NCBI GenBank assembly: GCA_018398585.1
Contig: JAGTTD010000011.1
Span: 8,493,001-8,557,000 of the forward strand
DNA: 64,000 bases
Direction: 5' to 3'
Source: Simmondsia chinensis
Lineage: Eukaryota; Streptophyta; Magnoliopsida; Caryophyllales; Simmondsiaceae
A program made the position numbers and the translations under genes. Shown piece after piece: positions 54,901-64,000 of this stretch. Position 1 is the stretch's first letter; each line of letters opens with the position of its first letter. The notes beneath the pieces are model-generated. The model was given only the letters and a program-made list of their open reading frames with translations. It searched no databases and was not told where the DNA came from.

Positions 54901-55434
54901 GACTAAGCTATTATGAGTCTCAGCCTGCCTAACTAAGTTAGGCTCGACTTTAACTACTATCTTCCTTGCCACGTCCTTAGCTATAAGGGTAGCAATAGCA
55001 AACAAGGTTAGGTTCATCTCAACTAAGACTCTGTTAGTTTCTCTATGAAGCCTTTCATTCACTGAGGTCCCAACGTCATTGATTACAGCTCTCATGGCAA
55101 TAGTGTTTTCACGTTGGGCCTCTAGAGTTTATTCTTTTTCAGCACGTTATTTCTTAAAGGCCCCTTTTATGGCTTGTTGAGCCCTTTGGTCCATGATTTC
55201 TATACAATGCTTGAGTATGGACATAAAACACTTGCGAGAATAGGCATTAAGCCCAATATGCTCGTCCTTTGGGATGTCCTCAACACCTCCGCTTTAATTG
55301 CCGCTGTTGTGACTGGTCTCATCCCCTCATGATACAGGACTCTTTTTAAGAGGGTGCTCAAGTGAGGACCCAATTAAGGCTAGGCCATCTAGTTCCTCAT
55401 GCTCAAAAACACTAGATCTCCTTGTTCTAACCAT
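51991..55434 (-). pseudogene. Gypsy (Tat-like) gag relic
   Basis: It starts at ATG 55434-55432 (MVRTRRSSVFEHEELDG), about 95 bp after the PBS. 55095-54877 (NERLHRETNRVLVEMNL) is a coiled-coil-like stretch. 54223-53639 is the conserved capsid core: DYPFPRGYKITEFTLFSGEG, STLEHLARFNYQC, LKLRLFPSSLTGTACKCYIS-like text, and RMKQKPGESMEDYINQFKKV. 53065-52631 and 52665-51991 hold a Cys/His-containing piece (CCKWHITAEHSMHDY...FLKRHLEKG) and a Lys/Arg-rich tail before protease. The FPxGYKIPEFTLFSGE-type core is typical of the Tat/Ogre side of gypsy. Two stops after LPPNAIYC and many others make it non-functional. Confidence 0.75.
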
Positions 55435-55509
55435 TAGTGAATGGTCTTAGATTAAGTTTTAGTAATCCACGATAGGGATGAAGACAATTAAGTCTTATGT
55501 TAAGCCTCC

Positions 55510-55530
55510 CACTGTGGTCGCCGAAAGGCA
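55510..55530 (-). promoter_or_regulatory. Gypsy PBS-like sequence
   Basis: In minus sense, TGCCTTTCGGCGACCACAGT begins at the LTR edge. CGGCGACCAC-GTGGG-type text follows the 5' LTR in many Tat-type gypsy elements. The priming tRNA was not identified. The left copy (46510-46532) has TTGGCAACCATAGTGGG. Confidence 0.45.
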
Positions 55531-55536
55531 TGTTTG

Positions 55537-56946
55537 CTTTATTTATTGTTGGCCCTAAAGGCCATTTACATTGTAATTTTGATGATAACAATTATTTAGT
55601 GAGTTATTGTATTTAATTATTCTATTCATGTTTAAGAATGACTCATAAGAAAGCCAAGAAAATTCAAGATTAATCAGGTTGATATCAAGCTTTCCAAGAC
55701 GACGGAACAAGGGAAAAACGATCTAAGTTGAAGAGAAGATTCATCCAAAATCAAGAGAACGAAATTCAAGTCCAAGCGCTTCATATGTTTGTTTTTATTT
55801 TTTTGGACTTAGTATCGGGATATATCAATTAAGTCAAAATCTTAATATTGATTTGTGATGCTCCAAGAAAATGTTTTAATATATTTTGAAATTTAATTTC
55901 CAAATCTTACCTGAAAAACACTTAATTCAAATCTGAGCTAGTTAAAATTTTCAATAAAAATATTTCATAAACTGGCATTATTGGAAGCATGCCCAAACGA
56001 TGAGATCAAAAAAAAATGTCATCAGGGTGATATTTTAGCTTGATTAGAAAACTATTCATTCAAAAAATTAAGCCAACCAAATCAAGCTAACGGTCATAAT
56101 GTTCAAAAACCACCCAGGCATGCTGAGTGTCGACACTTGGAAGGGATGTATCGACACACAGACAAACGGTTGCCAAGGTGAGCTTCTATATGTTGACACA
56201 CAAGCTCGTGTGTCGACATACAGTCCTGTGACAACTCTAACGGCTACATTTTAAATCCGATTTCTTTCCAATTTTTTTAAAAGTTTCTCAACGGCTCCTA
56301 TGTCTTCTTGGCCTATAAATAGGGCTTAAATTCTTTGATAAAATCATCCAATTATTCAAGATTTAATTGATTAAAAGCTCTTGTGTTCGAGTTGCGCTTT
56401 AATGTTTTAATCTCTTGTTTTTCTTAAGCATCACTAGTTGTTTTTGCTATTGAGTACATTGAGCTTTTGGCACATCCTTAGCTTTTCCTAAGCTTGATTA
56501 ATTTTCAAATCATTCTTTCAAGAGTAAAAGTTTCAATGCTTAAATATTTTCTTGTAAAGATTGGATCTCGAGCCTACGTTACAAAAGGATTGTTTGTAAA
56601 ACGTTGGGTCCGGAGCCTACATTACAAAAGGATCATCTGTAAGTCTTAACCCTACGTACAAAAAGATAGGTTGTAAAAGGTTGGATCTTGAGCTAAGTTT
56701 CAAAAGGATCATTAAGCTTAGTGAAAGGCTCAAGTGACAAAGAGTAGTCACTTGGGGAGAGGACGAGCTTCCGGGTTGGAAGTGAACCATTATAAAAATC
56801 AGTGTGCATTATTTTTTTTCTTTTTCTCTTTACTTTTTATATTTCACATTTATTGTTTATCTTTCAATTTAATTTTTGGTTCTTAAAGTTTAAATTTTCA
56901 CTTTATCACAAAAAAACCTAATTCACCCCCCCAGTTGCTCTTTGGG
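55537..56946 (+). repeat. Nested copia-type LTR-like insert, right copy
   Basis: It is flanked by exact GGCATGTTTG text (55527-55536 and 56945-56954). It carries TGTTGGCCCTAAAGGCC (55547) and TTTTGATGATAACAA, a TATAAATAGGGC box (56314-56321), the 43-bp repeats and AATTCACCCCCCC near the end. It is plus-oriented, opposite to the gypsy. It lacks canonical 5-bp copia TSDs, so its exact ends are unresolved. Confidence 0.5.
56561..56716 (+). repeat. 43-bp tandem repeat (right copy)
   Basis: TTGGATCTCGAGCCTACGTT at 56561 and TTGGGTCCGGAGCCTACATT at 56604, followed by more diverged and shortened units. Homologous to 47575-47745. Confidence 0.8.
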
Positions 56947-57899
56947 CATGTTTGTTAGTAGTGTGATGTGGTCACCGTAAATACAAATGTGAAAAAACGT
57001 ACAAAGGGGACTCATTATGACTAGGGAGGGAGCCTAAATTTGGACCGCACATCTTTGACTGCAATCGCTCACATTTTTCAGAGAAAAGGAGATGATATTT
57101 CAGTATTTCTATCTTCATTTGTTTAATACATGGATTTGATTATGCTCCAATTAAGGCGACTTTATATTTTTTGGATTTTTTGGTATATATGTATAATGAA
57201 AGAAAATTAAAAGGATATGGACCTAACTCAAGTTGTTGTTACAATGACGAAGAAAGGACTATAGGCACCTTTCCTCGTACACTTAAAAGTTAGGAACTCG
57301 GGTGGAGACAAACCCAAGAGCTTAGCAGTCCACTTATAAGCTCGAGTCAATATGATTTCTTGGCCTAGCACACTTGACTTGTAATAACTAGAAGGAGTTA
57401 GAGTCTGACTAGATTTAGGTGGTGCAAACTTTATTTGGGTCACTGGATGAGGACCAGCGCAATTAAGGTCAAGCATTGGCCGTGAAAGCCCTTAAAAAAT
57501 AGCGCAAATCTAAGTTCACCTGACTTATTAAGGATTGACAATAGTGTTAAGAACAATGCAATCAAGGTCAAGCCTTGGCCGTCAAAGCTTTAAAATAAAG
57601 CCTCAATTCTGAACTTGTCAATTTTGGAAACAGATTAAAACGAAGAGTTCATAATTAAAGCCCAGAGTACTGTATTGAGCAAAAATTTGAAAATTGCAAA
57701 ACATGAATTTCCCCATATAAGAGGTGTACATATGCTTTATTAATTTAGGAAATGACCCTATTCAAGATGATATACACCCTTAATTACATCTCCCTTAGGA
57801 GAATACCCTTTTATTTTGACTGATGATATGTTTTTGTTTTAATCAATCAACTCGGTGAGTAGACGATTAATTGATCTAAGTTCCACGTGAGACATTTTA

Positions 57900-58784
57900 G
57901 GTTTATTTGTATTTGTATCTGACTTGAAGGTTATTTGGATCTAATCCTGACTTGTGAGTCATTTATATTTAGGCTTGACTCAATAAGTGTTTCGGATTTA
58001 GAAAATATTTTTTTGGACTAGAGTTCGACTTGGGTTTAGGTTGGAATTAAAAATCATGCTGGACTTGGTTTGGCTTTGGTTTAGATTTGACTTGGTAATT
58101 TGGACTTGATTTTGAAATTTGAATTTGGGTTTGGTTGGAAAGTGATTTGGATTTAGGTTTAGTTTGGAAGCAATCTCCATTTGTTTGACATGAGGTTGGT
58201 CTTGAATTTTGGATTGACCGGAAAGTCATTTCAAATCGTGGTTTGACATGGAATTTATTTAGATTGGGGTTTGACTTGGAATTCATTTAGATTGGGATTT
58301 GACTTGGAATTCATTTCACTTGGGGTTTGACTCAGGCTTAAAATTCACTGAAATGTCATTTAAATTTGAGTTTGACATAAAAGGCGACTGAGCTTTGGAA
58401 TTTGTGTTTAAGTTTGACATATGGTTCATTTGGTACTTTAGTTTAGCATGGAAGCTCTTTTGAATTCAGATTTGATATAAAAGTTGATTTCAGATTCAAG
58501 CAAGACATGGAAGTCAATTTAGTTTTAGGCTTGATATAAACTTTAGCATGACATGTGAGTCATTTTTTTTAAACTTGGATTTGACATAACGTTTGGCGTT
58601 AGGTATGACATGGATGTCTATTTAGGTTTAAATGTGATATGGAAGTCCATTTGAGGTTTAGGTTATTTTGAATTTGAGTTTGAGCTCAATGAAAGTAAAT
58701 TTGGATTCGGGTACAAAATAAAATTTAAAATTTGGGATTTAAACTTGACATGGAAGTCGTCTTCTTCTTCTTCTTCCTTTTTTT

Positions 58785-58820
<36 letters not shown>

Positions 58821-58900
58821 GGTTGACATGGAGGTCCTTTTGGATTTGGGTTTAACATGGAAGTTGTTTTGGATTTAGGTCGGACATAGAAGTCATTTGG
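57900..58900 (+). repeat. Degenerate TTTGACTTGGAATTCATTT repeat
   Basis: The phrase TTTGACATGGAAGTCATTTGGATTTAGG varies and recurs about every 35-45 bp across almost 1 kb. The clearest part is 58200-58350, where TTTGACTTGGAATTCATTTAGATTGGG repeats nearly exactly. Similar text returns at 61255-61520. Spacing drifts, so the array is old. Confidence 0.75.
58787..58819 (+). repeat. 33-nt G homopolymer after CTT/T run
   Basis: (CTT)n, then T10, then G33. The longest G run in the window. Confidence 0.65.
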
Positions 58901-59318
58901 TTTTAGGTTATCTGAGTCAAATCGAGTTTAGTCAACTAGTCAAGGTGTTGACATGATATTCATCCACAAGAGAAAAAAGAATTCATTTACTATTTGTGCT
59001 GCACTTGAATTTGATTACCTATATATCCTTTTAATAGATCAAGATGTACGTAGTTCAACTTTATGTTGAATTTGTTTTTTATTTGAGATTTGATTCGATT
59101 TAAAGGAGTTGGATTTCATTTAGCTACTCAAAGCATATTTGGTCCAACTCATTTATATTTCCCTTTTTTGAACTTCGAGCTTAAGATCATTGGTGTCATT
59201 TTGTACCCTTGTTAAATCAACCTTAATTGCTGGTTATCCTTGGTCAAACCACCTGAGTCCAACATTTTATGTTTGATGTTTTTTTAATTGCTGCTGCACC
59301 CGTCATTTAATCTCAAGT

Positions 59319-59654
59319 TTCCTACGTACCCTTCCTAGGATTAAGTCAACGTGGTTCTAAAAATAGAACATTGGAATTCTCTAAATTGATTTTTGATATT
59401 TGTAACTGTGCCCGATTCTTCATTTCGGGATTCCTACGTAATATTTTCGGGATTAGGTTAACATAGTTCTAAAAGTAGAACAAAGAGATTTTCCAAATTG
59501 ATCTTCAATATTCGTAACTACACCTAATTATTTATTTCAGGTTTCCTACGTACCATTTTTGGGATCAGGTTCACATAATTCTAAAAACAAATCGCTGGAG
59601 TTTTCAAATTTTGATTTCAATATTTGCAACCTCATTTTATTAAAATTTATGTAA
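59319..59654 (+). repeat. Three 112-bp tandem repeats
   Basis: TTCCTACGTA starts units at 59319, 59431 and 59543, each exactly 112 bp apart. Each unit continues GGGATTAGGTTAACATAGTTCTAAAA, then AAATTGAT, then TTCAATATT(C/T)GTAAC. The third is the most diverged. Confidence 0.85.
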
Positions 59655-60389
59655 GAAAAGCAGCTTTCCGTAACGGATTTTATTTTTTTCTTTTTCTTTT
59701 TTTTTTCTGTTTGCTTCTTTTTTCATTTTATTCCTCTTTCTATTTTTTTTTTAAAGTTTTTGGGGGTGCTATATGTATCCCTTTTCCCTTTTTAAAGTTA
59801 ATTTTCTATTTTTTTTTTAAAACAACGGTTTTACAAAATTGCAATACAAATTTCAGGGGACCAAAGGAGTTCAATTGGAACCGTTGCATTCCGAAAACTC
59901 GAAAAACGTTCATTTAAGTATTGGATCCATTAGGTTCCAAGGACCTGAAAGAACCCATATAAAAGTTTTAAACCACTAGGTTTCATGGAATTGTTAGAAT
60001 CTATGGACCCGTTAGAGTCCAAATCTTGACCCAACTCTGATCCTTTCGGTTCCACTATAGGTATAACATTTTTAAGACCAAATTGACCCAACTAGAATCG
60101 ACTTTTTTGTGTGTGGAATCTCGTCGTTGGTCGAATTTATTTGTAATAAATTTTTTTAACACCTATACGATCTTTTGAATCCATCGTGGATAAAAGGTTT
60201 CTACAAATCAATTTAACACAATTTGCATATTTTGGATTCCAGTTATAGCTAAAATATCAATTTAGGAGTAGAAAAGAGGGAAGAAAGATAAAGGATAGAA
60301 GAGAAAATACTATGAAGAAACAAGCTTGTTTACCATTGTATCCTTAATTTAAGTTTATTACAAAGTGATACAAAAGAAATAAGACATTC

Positions 60390-60605
60390 AAATTGCTCCC
60401 ACTTTTTTTTTACTTGATCTTTCTTTCAACTCTCTCGTTGTTTTCTTTTCCTCTTTCTGAATTTTTTTTTTTTTTTGTTCTCATTTCTCTCTCTTCTTGT
60501 TGTTTTCTTCCTTCTTTTTTTTCTCCTCTCTCTCCCTCTTATTTTTTTTTTCTCTTGGCTTTCTGTAAATCTCTTTTTTTTTTCTTCCTCTCTTCTCACT
60601 CAAAC
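60390..60605 (+). repeat. CT-rich (polypyrimidine) tract
   Basis: About 200 bp of TTTTTTTT, CTCTCTC and TTCTTCC with hardly any purines. Open frames here on both strands encode only Phe/Ser/Leu or Lys/Arg/Glu runs and are not genes. Confidence 0.8.
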
Positions 60606-60610
60606 CTAAC

Positions 60611-60660
60611 ATATATATATATATGTGCGCGCGCGCGTGTGTGCCTGTGTCTGTGTGTCT
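60611..60660 (+). repeat. Compound (TA)(CG)(TG) microsatellite
   Basis: TATATATATATATATG is followed by CGCGCGCGCG and GTGTGTGCCTGTGTCTGTG. It is an almost pure alternating purine-pyrimidine tract, directly after the CT-rich tract. Confidence 0.85.
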
Positions 60661-61209
60661 GTAATCATATGGGGGGTGTGGCTTTGAAATTTTGAGATGG
60701 GTATGCATCAACTTTGTTCGAGCAGTTAAAGTTTTTTTGTTATTTTGTTTTTTTGGTTTTTTTTTGGGGGGGCGGGAGGACTTATATATGCAAGTAGACT
60801 AAATTTTAACTAATAAGATAGGCTAATTTTGAACCCATTTTTAATTTAGGAACTACCCTTTCTAAATTAGAGCCCAACTTCCATATTTTAGAATTTATTT
60901 GAAATTATATTGGTGTATTTATAATAATTGAAGGCTAACATTTAATTTTTTAATAAACACCAACTGTGAGGGACTAATATGCAAAACTGCGAAAATTTCA
61001 TGTCCAACAGTTGCCCTTCAATCATTGTGCGTATGAGCTTTTGAACACGGACAAGGCTCAACCTTGTTGTTGAACCTATAAGGTTCTTGTGGTTTGTGAA
61101 CGGAACCATTCATGTGTCACATGAAAATTTTAATGGGAATAGTTGTGAAGTTTGTATAAGTTTGTCATAGAGCTTTGGATCCTATGTTGTGGTTTTGTGA
61201 GGAAAAGAA

Positions 61210-61236
<27 letters not shown>
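61210..61236 (+). repeat. 27-nt G homopolymer
   Basis: It follows GGAAAAGAA and precedes CACAACATG. It is the third long G run on the plus strand. Confidence 0.65.
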
Positions 61237-61240
<4 letters not shown>

Positions 61241-61734
61241 ACATGTGATCCACCCGCTTGTCAAGGCATGTCCTACTTTTTGAGTTTGGATTTGGATTGG
61301 AATTGATTTGGACTTCACTTGGTAGTCATTTGGATCTTAGTTTGAAATACTCCGAAGGTAAGTCATGCAACTTATTTGGGATTTGGTTGTTTGGGTATTT
61401 GGGACGGGCTCTTTTTTTTGGAAGTTTGGGTTAAAAATGGAAATCATTTGAGATTAAGCTTTGACTTGGTAGTCATTTGGATTTCAATTTTACATTCTCC
61501 TGAGATAGGACATGTGGTGTATTTAAGATTGGATGTTTGGGTTGAGTTAAGCTTATTTAACTCATTGGCTTACTATCACCTCAGGATCTTAACTGGGAAA
61601 AAGGGGCAGTTACTTATTATCGGGGCTGGATCTAGTTCATGATTAAACTACATACGTACCCTTTTAAATCCTTCCATAGTTCATTATAACTCAACTATCC
61701 AAACTTGTGCTATTTTTTTAAGCAAAGAACTTCT

Positions 61735-62230
61735 TCACAAATTTTCCATTGACACAAGAATATATAACCTTGCCCTCAGCATTTGACAATTCATAAGCGC
61801 CTTTCGGATAGACCTTTATGATGACATATGGTCCCTCCCACTTTGGCTCAAACTTGCCTCACGCCTTCCTGTTTATAACAATCGGTCTCCTGACAGTGAG
61901 GACTAAGTCACCAATGGAAAATGAGTGAAATTTCATCCTTCTATTGAATGAACCAGCAAATTGAGCTTGGTAGACTTCCGGTCTTTGTTAAGCAGCTAAT
62001 CTATGTTCGTCCAAGGTTTCAAGCTCGGCTAACCTGATCTTAACATTCTTGTCTAGTTCGGTGAGTTGACTGACTACTCTTAGGGAAGGCAATTGTATTT
62101 CCAAGGGCAAAAATGCTTCTGAACAGAAACTATAAGGTGTGCATCCTGTCGCATTTCGGACTGTAGTTCGGTATGCCCATAGAGCTTCAAGTAATCGTTT
62201 ACGCCAGTCCCTTCTTGTTTTGAAGACCAT
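61735..62230 (-). pseudogene. Gypsy integrase C-terminal part
   Basis: In minus sense: RDWRKRLLEALWAYRTTVRN, ATGCTPYSFCSEAFLPLEIQ, LPSLRVVSQLTELDKNVKIR, then FHSFSIGDLVLTVRRP and GKFEPKWEGPYVIIKVYPKG. ALWAYRTT...GCTPY follows the integrase core in Tat-type gypsy, and KWEGPYVI is the GPY/F module. The frame starts abruptly at about 62230, where the catalytic core should precede it. A stop interrupts INRKA*GKF. Confidence 0.8.
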
Positions 62231-62544
62231 TCACCATGAATTTGACAAGCTTGGCAAGTCTTTGCGAATTTCATTACATCTTGCACCAGGGTTGGCCAAT
62301 AATAGCCTAACTTTTTCACTTGATCAATGAGCTTTGGTCCTGCTTGATGAGCACAACATATGCCAAAATACATTTCTTTGATAGGGAGGGTGGCCTCTTT
62401 TTTTGACAAACGCCGCTGTAAGACTCCATCAAAGGACCTTCGATAAAAAATGTCAGTTTTCAACACAAATTTAGGTGCTCGTCTCCTTATCTCCACCCTT
62501 TTCTTTGAATCAGTAGGTAAAATGTCATGTTTGCAAATGTCCAA
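62231..62544 (-). pseudogene. Gypsy integrase N-terminal (HHCC) part
   Basis: In minus sense: VLKTDIFYRRSFDGVLQRRL, then CCAHQAGPKLIDQVKKLGYY, WPTLVQDVMKFAKTCQACQI, HGEW. The second zinc-finger His (AHQAG) and the CxxC pair are present; the usual first His of the HxxxH-type finger reads as Cys (ICCAHQAG). After CQIHGEW the text changes frame into the C-terminal part. The whole D,D,E core is therefore missing, a few hundred bases by comparison with the family. It cannot integrate. Confidence 0.8.
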
Positions 62545-62569
62545 TCAAAATTTATCGCCAATTTGGCTC

Positions 62570-63340
62570 TTATTTGCTTTCTTCAGCGGAGATTGAGTTT
62601 ACAATCTCAGTTTGGTTTGGACGATCCACTACAGGCATCAACAGGCGACATTTCCCAATAGTGACTTGAATTTTTCTTTTGTCGGGCAGAGTTAGCGATG
62701 CAGCAAGCTTTACTAAGGCGTCGGCTTTATCATTTTCAGAACTCGGCACATGTGATATTTTAATATCATAAAACTGCTCCACCAGATATTTCGCTCTTCG
62801 GTACAAAGGCGCTAAATTTGCATTTCTAAATTGAAATTAACCATTTATTTGCCTGACAATCAATTGAGAGTCATAAAACGCTTGTAAGTAGTAAATGCAC
62901 ATTTCAATGTCCATTTCGAGACCAATGATGAGTGCCTCATACTCAGCTACATTATTAGAGAAAAGTTCAATCAAGGCGAAGGAGTAAGGAATGAGTCTAC
63001 TAGAGACAAAGACAATTCCCACACCTGCCTTCTTTTGATTTGCTGCTCCATCAAAATACAACTGCCACGGTATCGTCTCTACATGGAGTACCTCCTCATC
63101 CAGCAATTGTTCTCCATCAGGAGTCCGATGTGCTACTAAGAAGTCAGCTATAGCTTGCCCGATTATGGCCTTTTGTGGCACAAAATTTATGTTAAATGGG
63201 GCTAACAACATTGCCCACATAGTTAATTGCCCTGACAACACCGTTTTTGACAAGACACACTTCAGCGGGTCAACCTTTGAGATCAAGTTAACTAAATGAG
63301 ACATAAGATAATGCCTCAATTTCTGCACAACAAACACCAA
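62570..63340 (-). pseudogene. Gypsy second RNase H (aRNH-like) and linker
   Basis: 63340-62837 in minus sense runs VVQKLRHYLMSHLVNLISKV and MWAMLLAPFNINFVPQKAII, the end of the RT-linked RNase H and its tether. It then continues LYFDGAANQKKAGVGIVFVS, SNNVAEYEALIIGLEMDIEM and AFYDSQLIVRQING. FDGA, EYEAL and DSQL fit the catalytic Asp, Glu and Asp of an additional, archaeal-type RNase H. 62806-62570 completes it (MYRRAKYLVEQFYDIKISHV, ENDKADALVKLAASL). An extra RNase H between RT-RH and integrase is known from the Tat/Ogre lineage. The frame breaks near 62830. Confidence 0.78.
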
Positions 63341-64000
63341 CTCTAAGCAAATCTTTTCGATAGACGAATAGTTATCTTATGCCTCCACCAACGTTCTGCT
63401 TATATAATAAAGTGCATATTCTTTTCCTTCATCATTCTTTTGTGCCGACATCACTCCAAGGATCGCTCCAATACTGCAGTGTACAATACCAAAGGTCTTC
63501 CTTGAACATGTGCCATCAAGATAGGCATCTTTGGCAAATATTCTTTGATGTCATCGAAAGCATTTTGACAGGTTTGGTCCTGAACAAAGGGAACATTTTT
63601 CGTCATCAACCTTGTGAAATGTTGGCATCTTCCTAACAGATTGGAAATGAAGCATAAGATGTAGGCTAGTCTTCCTTGCAAATCACAGAGCTCCCGTAGA
63701 TTCTTTGGGGCAGGCATCTCCACATTTACTCTAATCTTATCGAGGTCAATCTCAATTCTTCGGTTCCTAATCGTAAAGCTGAGAAATTTTCCAAATGTGA
63801 CTCCGAATGCACATTTTAGCGGATTCATCTTCAGCTGATGTTCTCAAAGTAGGCTAAATATTACTCGTAAGTTATCAAGATGATCTTCCCTATTTTCAGT
63901 CTTTACAACCAAGTAATCAACGTAACACTCAATGACTTTATGCAGTATGTCACTGAAGATGACAGTCGTGGCTCTTTGATAAGTTGCTCCAGCATTCTTC
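63341..64000 (-). pseudogene. Gypsy reverse transcriptase, C-terminal part (runs off window)
   Basis: In minus sense: KNAGATYQRATTVIFSDIL and ECYVDYLVVKT, then LKMNPLKCAFGVTFGKFLSF, LRELCDLQGRLAYILCFISN and FVQDQTCQNAFDDIKEYL. The active-site box is YVDY: the second Asp codon is replaced by TAC (63915-63913), so the enzyme is inactive. CAFG...GKFL and the thumb motifs fit gypsy RT. A TCAG...LLYEHQLK stop lies near 63845. The upstream parts (gag, protease, RT fingers) would lie beyond 64000. Confidence 0.85.

Larger units (their letters stand above)
55531..57681 (-). repeat. Gypsy LTR candidate, right copy (with nested LTR)
   Basis: The 5' LTR, in minus sense, of the gypsy body at 48674-55530. 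It is collinear with 46533-48673. In minus sense it begins TGCTCAATACAGTACTCTGG and ends CAAATAAAGCAAACA-like next to the PBS. Without the nested 1.4-kb insert the LTR would be about 740 bp. No gene is encoded. Confidence 0.6.
57682..61734 (-). other. 3' non-coding region of the right gypsy element
   Basis: 4 kb lies between the integrase end (61735) and the gypsy LTR block at 57681, with no coding domain. It contains a degenerate ~40-bp repeat, three 112-bp tandem units, a long CT-rich tract, a TA/CG/TG microsatellite and two long G runs. Long 3' UTRs with tandem repeats are a known trait of Tat/Ogre elements. The 3' LTR of this element may be included, but without the 5' LTR its ends cannot be set. 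Confidence 0.5.

Noticed and set aside
57998..58286. Minus-strand open frames rich in Asn, Pro and Lys
   Set aside because: They are created by the ~40-bp degenerate repeat; the composition follows the repeat unit.
59319..59654. CRISPR-like repeat-spacer array
   Set aside because: The repeats are 112 bp, contiguous and divergent, with no spacers, in plant retroelement DNA.
60393..60711. Open frames on both strands (Phe/Ser/Leu and Lys/Glu/Arg rich)
   Set aside because: They come from the polypyrimidine tract and the microsatellite; low complexity only.
1..64000. Search for a novel gene system (biosynthetic cluster, defence locus, viral insertion)
   Set aside because: Apart from PLMT and one kinase exon, every coding signal that I could identify is a retrotransposon domain. 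No clustered host genes or integrated virus genes were recognised.

Overview
The window looks like nuclear DNA of a flowering plant, probably a eudicot. It is AT-rich, its one intact protein-coding gene is split by an intron, and most of the rest is plant LTR retrotransposons with the usual PBS, PPT, TSD and gag-pol features, plus MITEs, SINE-like repeats and microsatellites. The species cannot be named from the sequence.

Layout. 1-1583 is an LTR-like promoter segment followed by an LTR (996-1583), which abuts a LINE relic (1584-1985). 2633-15437 is a minus-strand Ty1/copia array with three LTRs and two internal regions, flanked by one 5-bp TSD (TCAAG). Its right-hand gag is split by a 564-bp Mutator-like MITE (13273-13836) packed with small CGCG hairpins. 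15.7-20.6 kb holds diverged repeats, a GCCACC-rich minisatellite, one orphan exon of an IRE-type AGC kinase (18706-19064) and a hAT-type MITE. 21070-26748 is a decayed plus-strand copia element whose 5' LTR alone carries a foldback MITE.

27.4-34.0 kb carries the one convincing host gene, a two-exon phospholipid N-methyltransferase (PLMT), with a 5.9-kb intron holding SINE-like and other repeats. 34526-39758 is a complete copia element: TSD TAAGA, tRNA-Met PBS, and one continuous gag-pol frame broken only by three in-frame stops. From 41 kb to the end lies a nest of minus-strand Ty3/gypsy DNA. It includes two copies of a roughly 3-kb LTR-plus-gag block, a gag-protease-RT body without integrase, a non-autonomous 4.2-kb LTR element inserted in gag (TSD CAGGC), and a second gypsy element with an extra RNase H and a deleted integrase core, which runs off the right edge.

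PLMT is the only gene that probably works. It acts alone in ER phosphatidylcholine synthesis, and no neighbours form a pathway with it. The retroelements are mostly dead. RT active sites are intact in both members of the first array (YVDD and FVDD) and in the 34.5-kb element (YVDD). They are altered in the 21-kb copia (DVND) and in the two gypsy elements (YIGD and YVDY). I found no operon, CRISPR array, or defence or biosynthetic cluster. The most interesting structures are the shared-LTR array, the hairpin-packed MITE, the foldback MITE present in one LTR only, and the orphan kinase exon.
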